Shown in pieces: positions 10,887 to 21,872 of a stretch of DNA of 64,000 bases. Position numbers and translations under genes: made by a program. This DNA is from Coleophoma eucalyptorum (Eukaryota; Ascomycota; Leotiomycetes; Helotiales; Dermateaceae), in NCBI GenBank assembly GCA_026120035.1, contig JALRME010000035.1:1-64000 (forward strand). The letters are read 5' to 3'. The first letter of the stretch is position 1; each line of letters opens with the position of its first letter. The notes under the pieces were generated by a model, which had not been told where the DNA came from, made no database searches, and was given only the letters and a program-made list of their open reading frames with translations.

Positions 10887-12845
10887 ATGGCTACTACTAC
10901 GGTTATCAACACGCCTGTGCCAAGTGAAGATAATGCAGTGATCACACCTCTAGGCTCCGAGCCGAACGAGAAGGGCATTGTCGACGTCAGTAGCCATCTT
11001 ACTGAGGAGTCTGATAAACCCAAGGATTTCCCGCTCTCTTGGAAGCTTACTGCTCTCATTTGTGGTGTTGCTCTCTCCTGGGGCTCGTCGCTCTCAGAAA
11101 ATACGCTAGGGCCGCTGAAATCAACGTTAAAAGAGGAGCTAGGTATCAATAATTCCCAGGTAAGCATGTCATTGTCTTCCGTGGTGCTGAATTGTTAGCT
11201 GAGACTAGTCCTGCATAGTATGGAGCGATCTCCTCCGCTACTTCACTCGTGAATACAATTCTCCCTATTCTGGGTGGATACGGACTCGACCATTATGGCG
11301 TTGAATGGTAAGGCAATCCCCAAAACATTTTTGCCGTACGGAGAAACCAAAAGCAGAGAGGGTGAAATACACCTTATCGCTTTGTGCATCTATCTAATTA
11401 ACTCAACCATCAATAGGGGCTCGCTCGCTTGTTCTACTGCGATCTTTATCGGCGCTACGATCTCCGCGGCAGGCTCTAACCAAGATTCCTTTGATCTAGT
11501 CGTGGTTGGTCGAGTTATTATGGGCTTTGGTAGTACTGTTATTGAGACCTGCACATCTAAAGTTAGTACTACTGAGAAGGCCTAATACAGTGCGCTGCTG
11601 ATCAAATACTTTCATAGATCCTGGCGCATTGGTTTCAACACAGAGGATTAGGTCTGGTATATGGCCTGGATTTAGCCATTGGTGAGCCCAAGCAACGTGT
11701 TCCAGATACTAAATGATATAAGCACTGACATTCTCCTCTGGAATCCAGGAAAACTTATTGTTCTCATCGCCAAGGCTACAGCGGTGCCCATGCGAGATGC
11801 TACTAGCTTCTGGGGCTGGGCACTGTGGATTCCAGCTATCATCTGCTTTGCAAATCTGTTGCAGAATATCTTTTACGTCTGGTGGGCTTGGAGCCGACCA
11901 GAATGGACCTATATGCCCACCGGCAGACGATTAGCCAGCGAGAGAAAACAACGCGAAGACTTACAGGCTAATGGTCAGGGGGCTGTGGGTACAAAGAGCG
12001 TAAAAAGTCGCTGGTTAACCGCCCTGCCCGACTGGACCGCCCTCGCCCGTGTTCCACGATTCTTTTGGCTGGTTGTGTGTACACAGACGCTACAGGCTGG
12101 TGTGGTCGGCGGCTTCAACGGTCTTAGCGCAGATATCATTAAAGTGACTCGCGGCTCTACAGATCAGATTGCCGGCTACACATCGGCTGTGCAGCAGGTT
12201 ATCCCAGTTGTATGCGCACCTATTCTCGGTAGCTTTTTCGACTTCTTTGGTCACAGGATGACTTTTGTCAGTCTAACATCGGCTATCTGGATTTTGGTGT
12301 ATTGCCTTATCGGGTTCAGCAAGACAAATGCTCTAGGCTCCATGGTCATCGCCTCCGTAGGCTCAACTATGAACGCTCTGCCCCTCTTGGCCTCTATCCC
12401 TCTAATCGTACCGAACCAAGTCGAGTTAGGGCTCGTTTTTGGTATTTGGAAGGCATTTAACAACAGTGGAAGTGTCATTGTCGATATGATTGCCGGTAGG
12501 CTGCAAGATATTACACCAGGTGGCACGTATGAACGTGTTATCGGTTTCTTTGTGGCCGTGAAAGGTCTAGAATTCTGCTTGGGTCTCTTTTACGGTATAC
12601 TCGATAGAAAGTATGCTAACCCCTACCAAACCATGCTAAAGTACCTCGATTTACTAATGATTTACAGATATCTTGCAGGCATTCTCACTATTAGTGAGAC
12701 AGCACGTATGGCAATAGAAGAGAAGGGAAAGCTGGAGAACGTCATTGGACGCAAACCTGCAAAGGCTTTCACCATTGTGGGCATCACCTTATGCTTCTGT
12801 TTGATTGTTATTGCTTGGGTTCTCTTCATTCGCTATTCAATCTGA
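10887..12845 (+). CDS. MFS transporter, monocarboxylate (MCT)-like
   Basis: This is a 12-helix transporter of 536 residues of the monocarboxylate-porter-like MFS branch. Six exons fit (10887-11159, 11219-11307, 11417-11561, 11618-11681, 11749-12610, 12668-12845), with introns of 59, 109, 56, 67 and 57 nt and consistent phases. The last intron is a multiple of three with no stop, so it can hide inside an open frame, but GTATGC...TACTAAT...TACAG is a strong splice pattern. Family features include GYGLDHYGVEW after helix 1-2, ETCTSKILAHWF and GLGLVYGLDLAIGK. The substrate is unknown. Sharing a promoter with a ferric reductase suggests a role tied to iron or copper, such as export or uptake of an organic acid or chelate, but that is inference. 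Confidence 0.85.
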
Positions 12846-13744
12846 TGTACAGCTAGAACTAGGACCCCTATTGGGTTTGGTGTGCGACTACGTCTGCTGC
12901 TATACTATGAGTATAGAAGGTCTCTTTAATCTTTATGAGGTTTTGAATTGCGTACAACCCGCTTGTATATATAGTCGCAGTGTTACGATCCACGAATGGA
13001 ATTTATACTTTCTTTTAGCCTTCTGGTGATAAAAATAGCAGGATATTTCCTTGTTCGTTTGAATCCTCTTATAAGAGATGTGAAGACCTCACAGGGCTAC
13101 AGTCCCATTTTCAAGGAGCCCTGCTTCTATATCGCGCAGGAGGACTTCGGTGAATGAGGCCTCGCTCGTCGTCCCGTTGGCGCCTAGTTGTGTTTAAACA
13201 CGGTGCAGTAAGGCAAGTCGGGACAAACTGTAGGGCACGCGATACGATAGTGGATATGTCCGGTGGCGCCTTTTAAACCTTGGAATATGGTGGCAGAAGA
13301 TACTGTTGCCATCATAGTCCTAGTTGGCTGTTGTCTAGTGAGAGCATTTTTATTCGTGACGACGGCCCAATATACAGGATGTCGCCTGCGGAGTGTCGGA
13401 CATGGTGGGGACTCGTAAGTGGGGTGGGGGAAGCCTAAAGTGGGCGCCCACACCTTGGGGACACGATTCAGCCGAGGCTGCTATGACAAGGCTAGTAAGT
13501 ACAGCAAGTCCTCTTTCATCTTCAAATGTAAGGACAGTCTGTCTAATTACCTTTTCCTCAGTTAACCAAGATAACAAAAACCAAACAAGGCAGTGGTCGG
13601 CAGTGGTCGGCACGCTCAAGCCTTTGTCCATCACGGTCTCGTTACAGTATATATCTAGTAGAAAAAGCTGCGTCCAGAATTCACACCGCCGCTTTCGACT
13701 CCTCAACACATATTCTACATCTCTCATAATACCACTTGGGTAAA
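12846..13744. other. intergenic region upstream of the GNAT gene
   Basis: No gene is supported; overlapping open frames on both strands around 13350-13750 look like chance. A 10-bp unit CAGTGGTCGG is duplicated in tandem at 13591-13610, a TATATAT stretch lies near 13648, and a pyrimidine-rich tract precedes the GNAT start. Confidence 0.5.
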
Positions 13745-14464
13745 ATGGCAAATCACGCTCCGCTTTCTGAAACGGTTACCATTGAGCCAATCACCCAGGC
13801 TGAGGACTTTGGACCCTTCTTCGAAGTCTGCGCTAAAGCATTCGGCGAACAAACCTCTGATGGCATTTGGACCGGCGCAAACCCAGGCTGGAATACGCCT
13901 GCCGGGAAGTCTCAAGGCGCCGCTCGACTTGAAGCTCGTTGGCGTGCAACCAAAGACGCAAACAATACCCACTTCCTCAAAGCCACCTTGTTGACGGAAG
14001 GAGCCCCACAGATAGTTGGTGTGGCCATATGGGTCAATGCATCGCTTGTCCCGGGCTGCGGTGATATGCCCGACTCTTTGGACTTCACTTCTGTGTATCC
14101 AGATGATGAGAGGGAACAAAGATATCTTACTCAAGTTATTGGGACTATGCAGACGCGGCGGCGGCAAGTCTTGGGCGAGAAGGCCGCTGCAGACTCAGCC
14201 CAGAAGTCCGTTATGGTGTTGGACCTCTGCGCCTCAAATCCAGACTTCCAGCGTCGTGGAATCGCCAGCAAATTGGTTCAATGGGGTCTTGACATGGCTG
14301 TTCACCTTGGAGATATCGAAGCCATCACCGAGGCTTCAGTCATGGGACGGAGTGTATACAAGCGCCTAGGTTTCACAGAGATCGAGGAAATTCATTATGA
14401 GGTTGATGAAGAGTTCAAGGACCGGAGCCGACCGTCAAATGTATTCTTACGCACACGACCATAG
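13745..14464 (+). CDS. GNAT-family N-acetyltransferase
   Basis: This single-exon protein of 239 residues belongs to the GNAT fold, which moves an acetyl group from acetyl-CoA to an amine. The core motif A lies around residues 157-175: a hydrophobic strand VMVLDLCASNP followed by the acetyl-CoA pyrophosphate loop QRRGIAS and a helix beginning KLVQWGL. The later VYKRLGFTEIEE segment matches the usual last beta-alpha-beta part. The ATG at MANHAPL is used because the frame upstream has only a non-ATG codon. Substrate cannot be told from sequence; small-molecule detoxification is common for fungal members of this type. Confidence 0.85.
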   Translation: MANHAPLSETVTIEPITQAEDFGPFFEVCAKAFGEQTSDGIWTGANPGWNTPAGKSQGAARLEARWRATKDANNTHFLKATLLTEGAPQIVGVAIWVNASLVPGCGDMPDSLDFTSVYPDDEREQRYLTQVIGTMQTRRRQVLGEKAAADSAQKSVMVLDLCASNPDFQRRGIASKLVQWGLDMAVHLGDIEAITEASVMGRSVYKRLGFTEIEEIHYEVDEEFKDRSRPSNVFLRTRP

Positions 14465-15045
14465 GTTTACTTATCACCCACCCGTACTATTGCTTTGGCT
14501 AGCTGAGATATACATAACCCGACTTCTAGTCCACATTCTCTCGGCCATGGCCAATTAATCCTGAATTTTACTCCTGCCTTAGTCATAAATGCGTATATTC
14601 CATCAAAGTCCATGCATAGTAACATCATCTCGACATTTTAGCGTATAAGTCTAGTAAACAATCGCTAGACAAACCGCGTTAGACTATAAAACCGTAATGA
14701 TGTAAACAGAAAAATGGCATTTGCTCGTCGACACAGTATCGGCCTTAGATATAGCCATCACTCCATTTCTCAATTATCCTGAAGTCATGAATTAGAAGGA
14801 ACAGCAAATTCTTCAAAAGGTTTGAAGCCTCCTCCTCTCTACCAAAGAACATAAACTAACGATAGTATGGACCATATGCCTCTACCTCATGATCGCAGGG
14901 TATCGTTATAACCCCAAGAGTAGAGATTCTCACCATGTATATCAGTATATAACTTATGTTTGAAACCGTCGGTTTAAATTAGTAACTAGAAAATTAAAGC
15001 TAAGTTGAATACATTGTTGGTCAACACCCCAATAGGATTTAAGTA
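14465..15045. other. convergent AT-rich intergenic region
   Basis: This lies between the 3' ends of the GNAT (+) and S53 protease (-) genes. I see no gene or notable repeat. Confidence 0.5.
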
Positions 15046-17073
15046 TTAGTAGCCCTTCGCTAGCTTCACAAGCTCCGGGAACACCGGGGTACCAAAGCCT
15101 GTAACGGCGTCCCAACCAGCAGTCACAGGAAAGCCAGTGGTATTACAACCTCCATTACCTCCGCTAAGAACATCAGTGAAAGCCTTGTATCCTTTTGAGT
15201 AGATCCACGGGTTCAAGAATCCCATTGGTGGACGCCCGGAGGAAATCAATGCGTCGTTCACCAACGCGATTATTGAGGACATCAGTGGTGTAGAGGCACT
15301 GGTTCCAGAGATGACTTCGAATGTTGAGTTCCAGACAATTTGGAAGTAGAGACCTTGGGCGGAAATATCGGGGTACCCGCGGCCATCTAAAGGAAGTCAG
15401 CTTCTATAGAAAAGACGAAAGAATGGTAGCAGAACTTACTAGGGTTGAAGAGACCTTTGTGTTCTCCATTCATACTCTTCACATATGCAGGGACAACTTT
15501 ATCTTGGTATGATGGGCGCGGGAAGTATTCACTAAATCCACTACCCGATGCATAATATCCGTGAACTTTGCCATCTGGACCAAGACTGTTGTTTGGTCTA
15601 AATGCAGCAACTTCAGGTTGGAAGCCTTGAGTGGCACCGACAGTGGTTACATATGGGCAACTGGGAGGGAATGATGCGATGAATTTGAAGGTATCCTTGC
15701 CATCGTTGGATACACAAGCATCTGGATCGTTTCCAGCAATGTCTCCGGCTCCCCCATCTCCAGAACCGAAGAGTATGGAAGTTCCTCGCACACCGAGCTG
15801 AGCAAAGCCGTTGCACACCCGCTTTGCATAGTCGTATGGAACAGTTTGCTCATCATCCCCGTAGGAGGTGCTGATGACTTGAGGAAGAGATTTCTGGCCG
15901 AGGACATAGTTGATCCATGTCAGATATGGCTCGTTTCCGGGATCGTCACCAGCTGCGACATCGCCAATTTGTGGTGGTTCACCTCCAGTGGAGTATGCAG
16001 TTACTGGCATTGGGTAGCTCATGCCAATGATAGTCTGCACGTCCAGATTGGCTTCCACAGAAATGCCTTCCTCAGCTTGCTCTGCGGTTAGTGGGCCATC
16101 TTGCGATGGTCCACCATCAATATCCACAAATGTGTACTCGGAGGCTCCGGATACGGCCTCTGGCTTATATTTCTCGAGGAACTGCTTAGTATCTGGGCGG
16201 ATGGGAATTTCCCCAAGGAAGTTATTGAAACCGATGTGGTTAATACCGGCAGCCTTCTGCTTATATCCCTTCGTCTTGTACAAAGTAGCAAAGCACTCTG
16301 GTGTGGTGCCATTAATGTTGCAAGCTGCAGCGAGCTCGGGGTCAGTAGGAGCTACATAGCCTGGAGGTGGCCATGGGACACTCGCATCTGCCACATCGGC
16401 CTTCTTTATAGGACGCATGAAGGACGTTGTAGGTTGAATGGCATCCACATGCTCATGGAGGTGCTGGGGAAGTGACCACTCCGGGGCGCGGATTAGCTCG
16501 GATCCATCCTTATGCCTGAAGACATAGTATTCAGTGTCAAGTAGGCGCTCGGCGGATTTAACATCGATTTTAATGCTAATCCAGTCCTTTGCCGGGCTGT
16601 AGTTGAAATCTCCAATGCCGTTGGTAAGCAACCACTCATGGATAAGTTCCAGAGCTTCATCATCTGGCTTGATGAGCTCATTTACCTCCTCGTGGCTCAG
16701 ATGCTAAGCTTATGTTAGTATTTATATTTGCACGTAAGAGAGATTCAATTTACCTGGCCATAGCGGTCGTGGTCCGGATCCGAAACTACATAAGAACTCG
16801 TGTTAATCCCAATTTCTTACATAGAATCCAACTCCAAAATGAGAATATCAACACACCTTCATACAGATGACGCTCCAGTTCCCCAAATTGACCCTGCTTT
16901 ACACCAATTTGCAGACGAAGAACTTTCTCCGGAGGCGCACGACCAAGTTGAGACCATGCCCGGGGAGCTCTGTGAGTCTCCTTCACCGCGTATGCAGTTC
17001 GGGACTGAATTGGCGTGCCGAAGACAGCTTGAGTCGCGACCGCGACGGTCAACAGAATTGAAGCTCCTAACAT
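15046..17073 (-). CDS. secreted sedolisin-type protease (S53, tripeptidyl-peptidase-like)
   Basis: This is a secreted acid serine-carboxyl peptidase made as a pre-pro-enzyme of 617 residues. Exons are 17073-16857, 16785-16754 (only 32 nt), 16703-15440 and 15386-15046; introns are 71, 50 and 53 nt. The start shows a signal peptide (MLGASILLTVAVATQAVFG). The propeptide carries LERHLYE and the SDP...RYGQHLS segment, built across the micro-exon. The catalytic triad is visible: Glu300 and Asp304 in SVEANLDVQ and nucleophile Ser534 in SGTSASTP, with the oxyanion Asp likely in GSGDGGAGD. The calcium-site region near the C-terminus has GWDAVTGFG. All key residues are present, so it should be active. 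Such enzymes digest extracellular protein at low pH. Confidence 0.93.
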
Positions 17074-18233
17074 GGTGAATTAGGCTACTACGTACACCGC
17101 CAAGCAATAAACGTGAGAAGCACAGACGACCCTGGGTGGGAGGGAAGGAAAACGGGAAACGGGAACCCGTCATTTATAGATTCTTCACGATTTATCAATT
17201 TGTATCTTCGCCGCCCTCGTGTATGCAGTAGCTGTCGAATAGCTCCCCATACCTTCCAAGTTGGACCAGGCTTCCATGGATCTACATCACGGGATAATTA
17301 CGCTGGGATGGGGTCATGCTATGCCAGCTTCTTGTTTCGGACAGCAATTCCATGCACGCTCCACTTAGACTTTGGCTGCTTTTTAGGAGACAATCACAAC
17401 GATTGGCGCAAACCGACCAACAAATAATAGTAGTCCTGTACTGATCGTCAGGCCTTGCATCAATTTAAGTTTGGACGCGATCTTGGTCGGATCTGCATAT
17501 TCTGAGTAAAGGAACGATCCCACGGGTCTATCGGGGTCAATTAGGTAAGGTACGAGGGCATGCTGTACACTTGACTTTGCGAATGTTAGACGGTATATCA
17601 TTATGTTCCTAGAATTGGCCGATCTTGAATCCGCCATAAGCCACATACCCTCCTCGTATTACCGCCGCCATCTTCTGCACCTATAAGGCAACTGCTCGGG
17701 GATATAGTTGCCACAAAATTTATTACAATTCAGGATGTGAATTACGATAGCGGGGAAGACTTTTAGTGCTTATTACCTCATGGTTATCAGTATCGCCCGC
17801 TATCCGCTATCAGCTGTGCCCCCCGTCACCTTCCTAGAAAGCATTAGATTACTATAACGTCCCGCCGACCGCCTTACGTACACGCGCAGCTTACTCGCTG
17901 AAGTCAACCATTTTCTCTTTTTTTGCCCTGATTTTTTGACCCGACTATGTTGTCATACGACGGCTGTTTATGAACTTCCTTTATTGATCTCTATTTCTGT
18001 AGCAGTGATAATGGATGTTCCCTTGTGGAAAAAAATCCATAGATGGTAAAGAAGGAGGTATAATAAGATAGGCAAGTGAGGCGGTGCCCTCCGCCCAAAT
18101 TTTGACCTTAACCAACGGAAAACAACTGTAGTGCAGTCACCTCGTGGTTATACAATTGTGTATAAAGTTTAATATTTTTTAACTGTTTACTTTAAGGTTA
18201 TTTAATGAAGGTTGAAGCTAATTGAATTGACAT
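17074..18233. other. intergenic region upstream of the S53 protease
   Basis: No gene is supported. The part nearest 17074 should contain the protease promoter; the remainder is AT-rich with short chance open frames. Confidence 0.5.
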
Positions 18234-19472
18234 TTATTTGCTTTTGCTGCCGCTCACTTTATCATCTTTGGCCATCCTCTTTCGGGGGTTTTGATTTCCC
18301 ACTAACCGGACCTGGACATACCTGTTCGGTTCTTCCCCATTGGATATCGTTTTCATGTTCATATTTTTTCCGATATTATGTATCAAAGCTCGCTGACGAT
18401 TGTTCATCGGCTCAAAGTCCAGCTCTGTTTTGTCTAAATCCGTCTTGAATTCGCCCAGCCTAATGAGCTGCTCCTTTGCCCAAATCTCATTTTCTCGTGC
18501 CAACGATGTCCACAGTTTCTGTGTATCAGCAGACCAGGCAGTCCTTCTGAATCTTGCCATCTGAACCTCTCCAATTCTGCCCAAAGGCGACGTTTCCAGA
18601 GTGGTATGGTCCGCAAAGTTCCTGTGTCCGGGCGCATCAAACTCCTGGATTGTCTCGCGAATGTCCAGACTCTCCGGCTTGGGCTTGGGCTGAATGGGGT
18701 ACAAATCTCCTATGAATTTGACGTCTAGATCTTTTTCGGCTTGGATCATCATAAGAGTAGTAAGATTGTTCTCGCTCTTAACACTCAGCATACCCGTCAA
18801 CTGAATCTCAATCTCGCCAGGAAATTGTGTGTGTATACGCTGGATTAAGGCGCCTAGGATTTCGTTGTGGTCGATGAAGAATTTGTTTGCGATACGACGG
18901 TCTTGTATAAACAATGGGATCCACTCTGGGTGTTTTTGGCGCATCCAGCCTGGTGCGAGCGAAATGTCCAACCTCACAGTCTTGATTCCTGCCGGCAAAT
19001 TTGAGACTGCATCTATCCAGGTATTGACTAATTCATAGTGTGTGCGCATCACTAGCCCTCTGCAATAGCATGTCCATTGCATGGTATTCACATCGGCGTC
19101 ATGAAAAATACTCAGCGTGATCGTCTCCATTCTCGACATGTAAGTTTGACCCGGTTTTTCGAGCAGTTGAGATGTTGGTAGGGTACTGCTAAGTAGAGGC
19201 TGCAAGCCATAGGGGGCTACCAACGGCGCATATTCTTGCTGGGTCCTCATATGGATATAGGAAGTTAAGATTGACGGTGTATAAAAGTAGTGGTTTGGCG
19301 AATAATTACTGATTACCCATTGCATATCCCGCCGAAAAGCTCTGCAGACATGAAGCAATTTAAAGGCTTGATGAGGCAGTGTAGGGAGGACGGTGTGATA
19401 TTGGTCTTCTGGTAGAAGTAATGCAAGGATACGCTCTCGCAGTTCGTTTGGCAGAGTGAGTATTGAAACCAT
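18234..19472 (-). CDS. hypothetical protein with F-box-like N-terminus
   Basis: This single-exon protein has 412 residues. The first 50 residues (LTLPNELRERILALLLPE followed by FKLLHVCRAFRRDM) resemble the LPxEL start and helical layout of fungal F-box or F-box-like domains, which recruit substrates to SCF ubiquitin ligases. The middle region has the alternating hydrophobic pattern seen in ascomycete proteins that pair such an N-terminus with a domain of unknown function (ETITLSIF, TVRLDISLAPGW). The C-terminus is lysine-rich and charged. The start at MVSILTLPNEL puts the motif in its usual place. The F-box reading is tentative; no function can be assigned. Confidence 0.65.
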   Translation of the reverse strand: MVSILTLPNELRERILALLLPEDQYHTVLPTLPHQAFKLLHVCRAFRRDMQWVISNYSPNHYFYTPSILTSYIHMRTQQEYAPLVAPYGLQPLLSSTLPTSQLLEKPGQTYMSRMETITLSIFHDADVNTMQWTCYCRGLVMRTHYELVNTWIDAVSNLPAGIKTVRLDISLAPGWMRQKHPEWIPLFIQDRRIANKFFIDHNEILGALIQRIHTQFPGEIEIQLTGMLSVKSENNLTTLMMIQAEKDLDVKFIGDLYPIQPKPKPESLDIRETIQEFDAPGHRNFADHTTLETSPLGRIGEVQMARFRRTAWSADTQKLWTSLARENEIWAKEQLIRLGEFKTDLDKTELDFEPMNNRQRALIHNIGKNMNMKTISNGEEPNRYVQVRLVGNQNPRKRMAKDDKVSGSKSK

Positions 19473-21872
19473 GATGACAATGGAAATATAGATAGATGTG
19501 TATAGAACGGATCTTCTCCAGGAAGTTGAAGATCCAAATTACAGTCAGAGACTAATTTATGGCGTTATCGAGGTGAAGTCGACATGTGAGTCAGATCGGT
19601 AAGCCGCGCGGTGGCTGAGTGATCGACTTTCGGTTGAGCCTCAGGGAAGCATCATATCATAGGCAAAGATTTGGTCTTATCTGGTGCACTGTACATGATC
19701 CTAAGATTAGTGATCCATTTTGAAGAACTAAAATTCAAAATAAATTGGCTTCATTGATTAGTATACACGGCATCTTCATGAGATTTATTATTCACTTGTT
19801 CATTGACGGCAGCTGACTTAATAATATCCCCTTTGCCAAGTGGTGGTTTAAGGAAGTACCTGGGTGGCAACTGTTTTATTAGTAAACATGGTGAATTAGA
19901 AATTTTTAGAAAAAACCAGAAAACTACGAGTAGCTCCTTGTAGGAGAAAGATTTAGGTGGCGGGTTCAACGACCACATTGAAGAAAGTAGGGACTCACAG
20001 GTGTTGTATGGAGAAAGAAAGAATTTATAATGGGTGCGAGGTCTTCCATTTTGAACCAACTCTTTTTGGAAGAGGAAATAAAATACTAGGAGCTCTTGAG
20101 AAGCTAATAAAGAATCGAATTAGACCGCAGGCAAGGCGCTAAGTATGATTTGAAATATTTTAATTTAGAAATTATACATTATTTAGGACTATAAAGAAGA
20201 TTGGACAAAGGAGTCAACACATATGAATAATATCAATTCTAAGTCTGTTTGCAACTTAGCAGCAACAGGTCGCCCCCACAGTTCCGAGGTCTTTTCTTTC
20301 ACCGTAGCTCCTCAAGTATAACCCTCTTGATCATTTATAGCTCTCGCTACTCCAAATTTACACTCACAAGGACTGGCGCAACGAAATAAAGCAATCACTG
20401 CTTGGCAGGTAAACCTGGTTTATTGCAGCTCGTACTATTCAATTTGACGCAGCTCAACTCTCAGAGTGTGACCAATATCCTAGCTGAAGAAATATCCGCA
20501 CTTGATGCCTCCTACTGCGAGAGAGAATTCTTTTCTCCAACTTAATCCCATGATGGAGGAGTTCTACAAAATGTGAAATGCTGTTATGATAATTCGACCA
20601 TGGTGATCAAGGTAGCTTTGAATATAATAGTAAAGTATCCGAGTATTGTAAGTATAGGCACTGGATTAGTACTACGCTACATTATTAAAATTCGATCAGT
20701 ACAATAGTTACTACAGAATCGATATTGCGAAATGAGACGAGTACTTTTCATTTAGACCACGCGGTGGCTGCTCGAACCTGGGTCAGTACTTGAGCCACTG
20801 AGCATAATAACACAAGCGAGCATAATTGGGAATGACGACCTCGTCCTCTTTGTATGTAAATTTCCTAAAAATGTTGCCTTAAGCTTATCAGCCACCTCTC
20901 TCTATCTCATAAAGTTGTTAAGTGAATCTATCCGTTCTTGCATTCCTTATTGGCTACCGAAATTTGCTTCTAACACCGTTTAAAACGAGAAGGGGTTAGG
21001 GATAAAAGTGCTAAAATCCTAGATCGGCAAGTTCAACCTCCGATATACCGACTACGCTGATTTCACATCGTAGATTTTAAACTTAACTTAATGTACATAT
21101 TCTTCCTGAACAGGGCGAATCTAATCTGCACTTGGACTTGAAATATGAGACTAAACAGCGATTAAGTTATGGGTGTTTCTACATTATAGCGGTTGTCGAA
21201 AGCGAGGCTTGCTGAGTCGTACTTAAGCATGTTATCAGGTCTCTTTCAGCTTTCAACAAAGCCTAACATGGTTTTCATCATAACCTGGTCGTAGAATCCT
21301 TAGTTACATCAGGATAGCGACGAGTGGCGGTTGGACGGCACTCAGTGTAGAAAGGGGAGTCGGAGAGGTTAGAAGGTCAGGTTGGTCTTTCACGAAGAAT
21401 AGTAGGTTCTAACATGAGACTACTCAGAAATTGGGGAATTGAAGTGGCCAGAAAATGATATGGCTTGATATAGTATAGTACAGATTGAAAAAGTGCCGGT
21501 CTCGTCGACCTGTCTAAATCTGATGTCGCAATGACGCCGATGATACCGTGCCGATCATCCGTTGATACATTCCGTACGGAGTAAAGAGACGACCTCCGTA
21601 CCTATCGGTATTGCTTTAATCCTCAAGCAACGGAATAGAATGCATCTAAGCGAGATCTGCATATCGCCCGTCAATAAGAACCGATAAGCTTGCGCAATTT
21701 TTTGTTTATTCATTTTTACCATTCAAAAATGAGAGAAAACGTATGATTACGCCTTCAAAACCGAACTTCAATGCCTCTAAATTGGCATTATCTAAAATTA
21801 TAGCCAATTAAAAGGTTCCTCGAGCGTCGTAAGTGGTGTTTAAGAATCTGATAGTGTTTGCCTTTTGCCAAC
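19473..21872. other. 2.4-kb AT-rich gene-free gap
   Basis: No open frame here resembles a protein family. Two related short blocks, GCGCGGTGGCTGAGTGATCG near 19612 and ACGCGGTGGCTGCTCGAACC near 20759, look like remnants of the same repeat but fold into no tRNA I can draw. The region resembles decayed repeat DNA; base composition and repeat searches would be needed to say whether RIP mutation acted. Its right end includes the promoter of the MFS gene. Confidence 0.45.

Noticed and set aside
13350..13751. Opposed 116- and 133-codon frames upstream of the GNAT gene
   Set aside because: They mirror each other on both strands and neither shows conserved motifs.
19612..19650. tRNA-like text (GGTGGCTGAGTG resembling a D-arm)
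   Set aside because: I could not pair an acceptor stem, anticodon stem and T-arm around it.
20759..20810. CTCGAACC resembling the reverse of a tRNA T-loop
   Set aside because: The flanking bases do not form a T-stem, and the remaining arms are missing.
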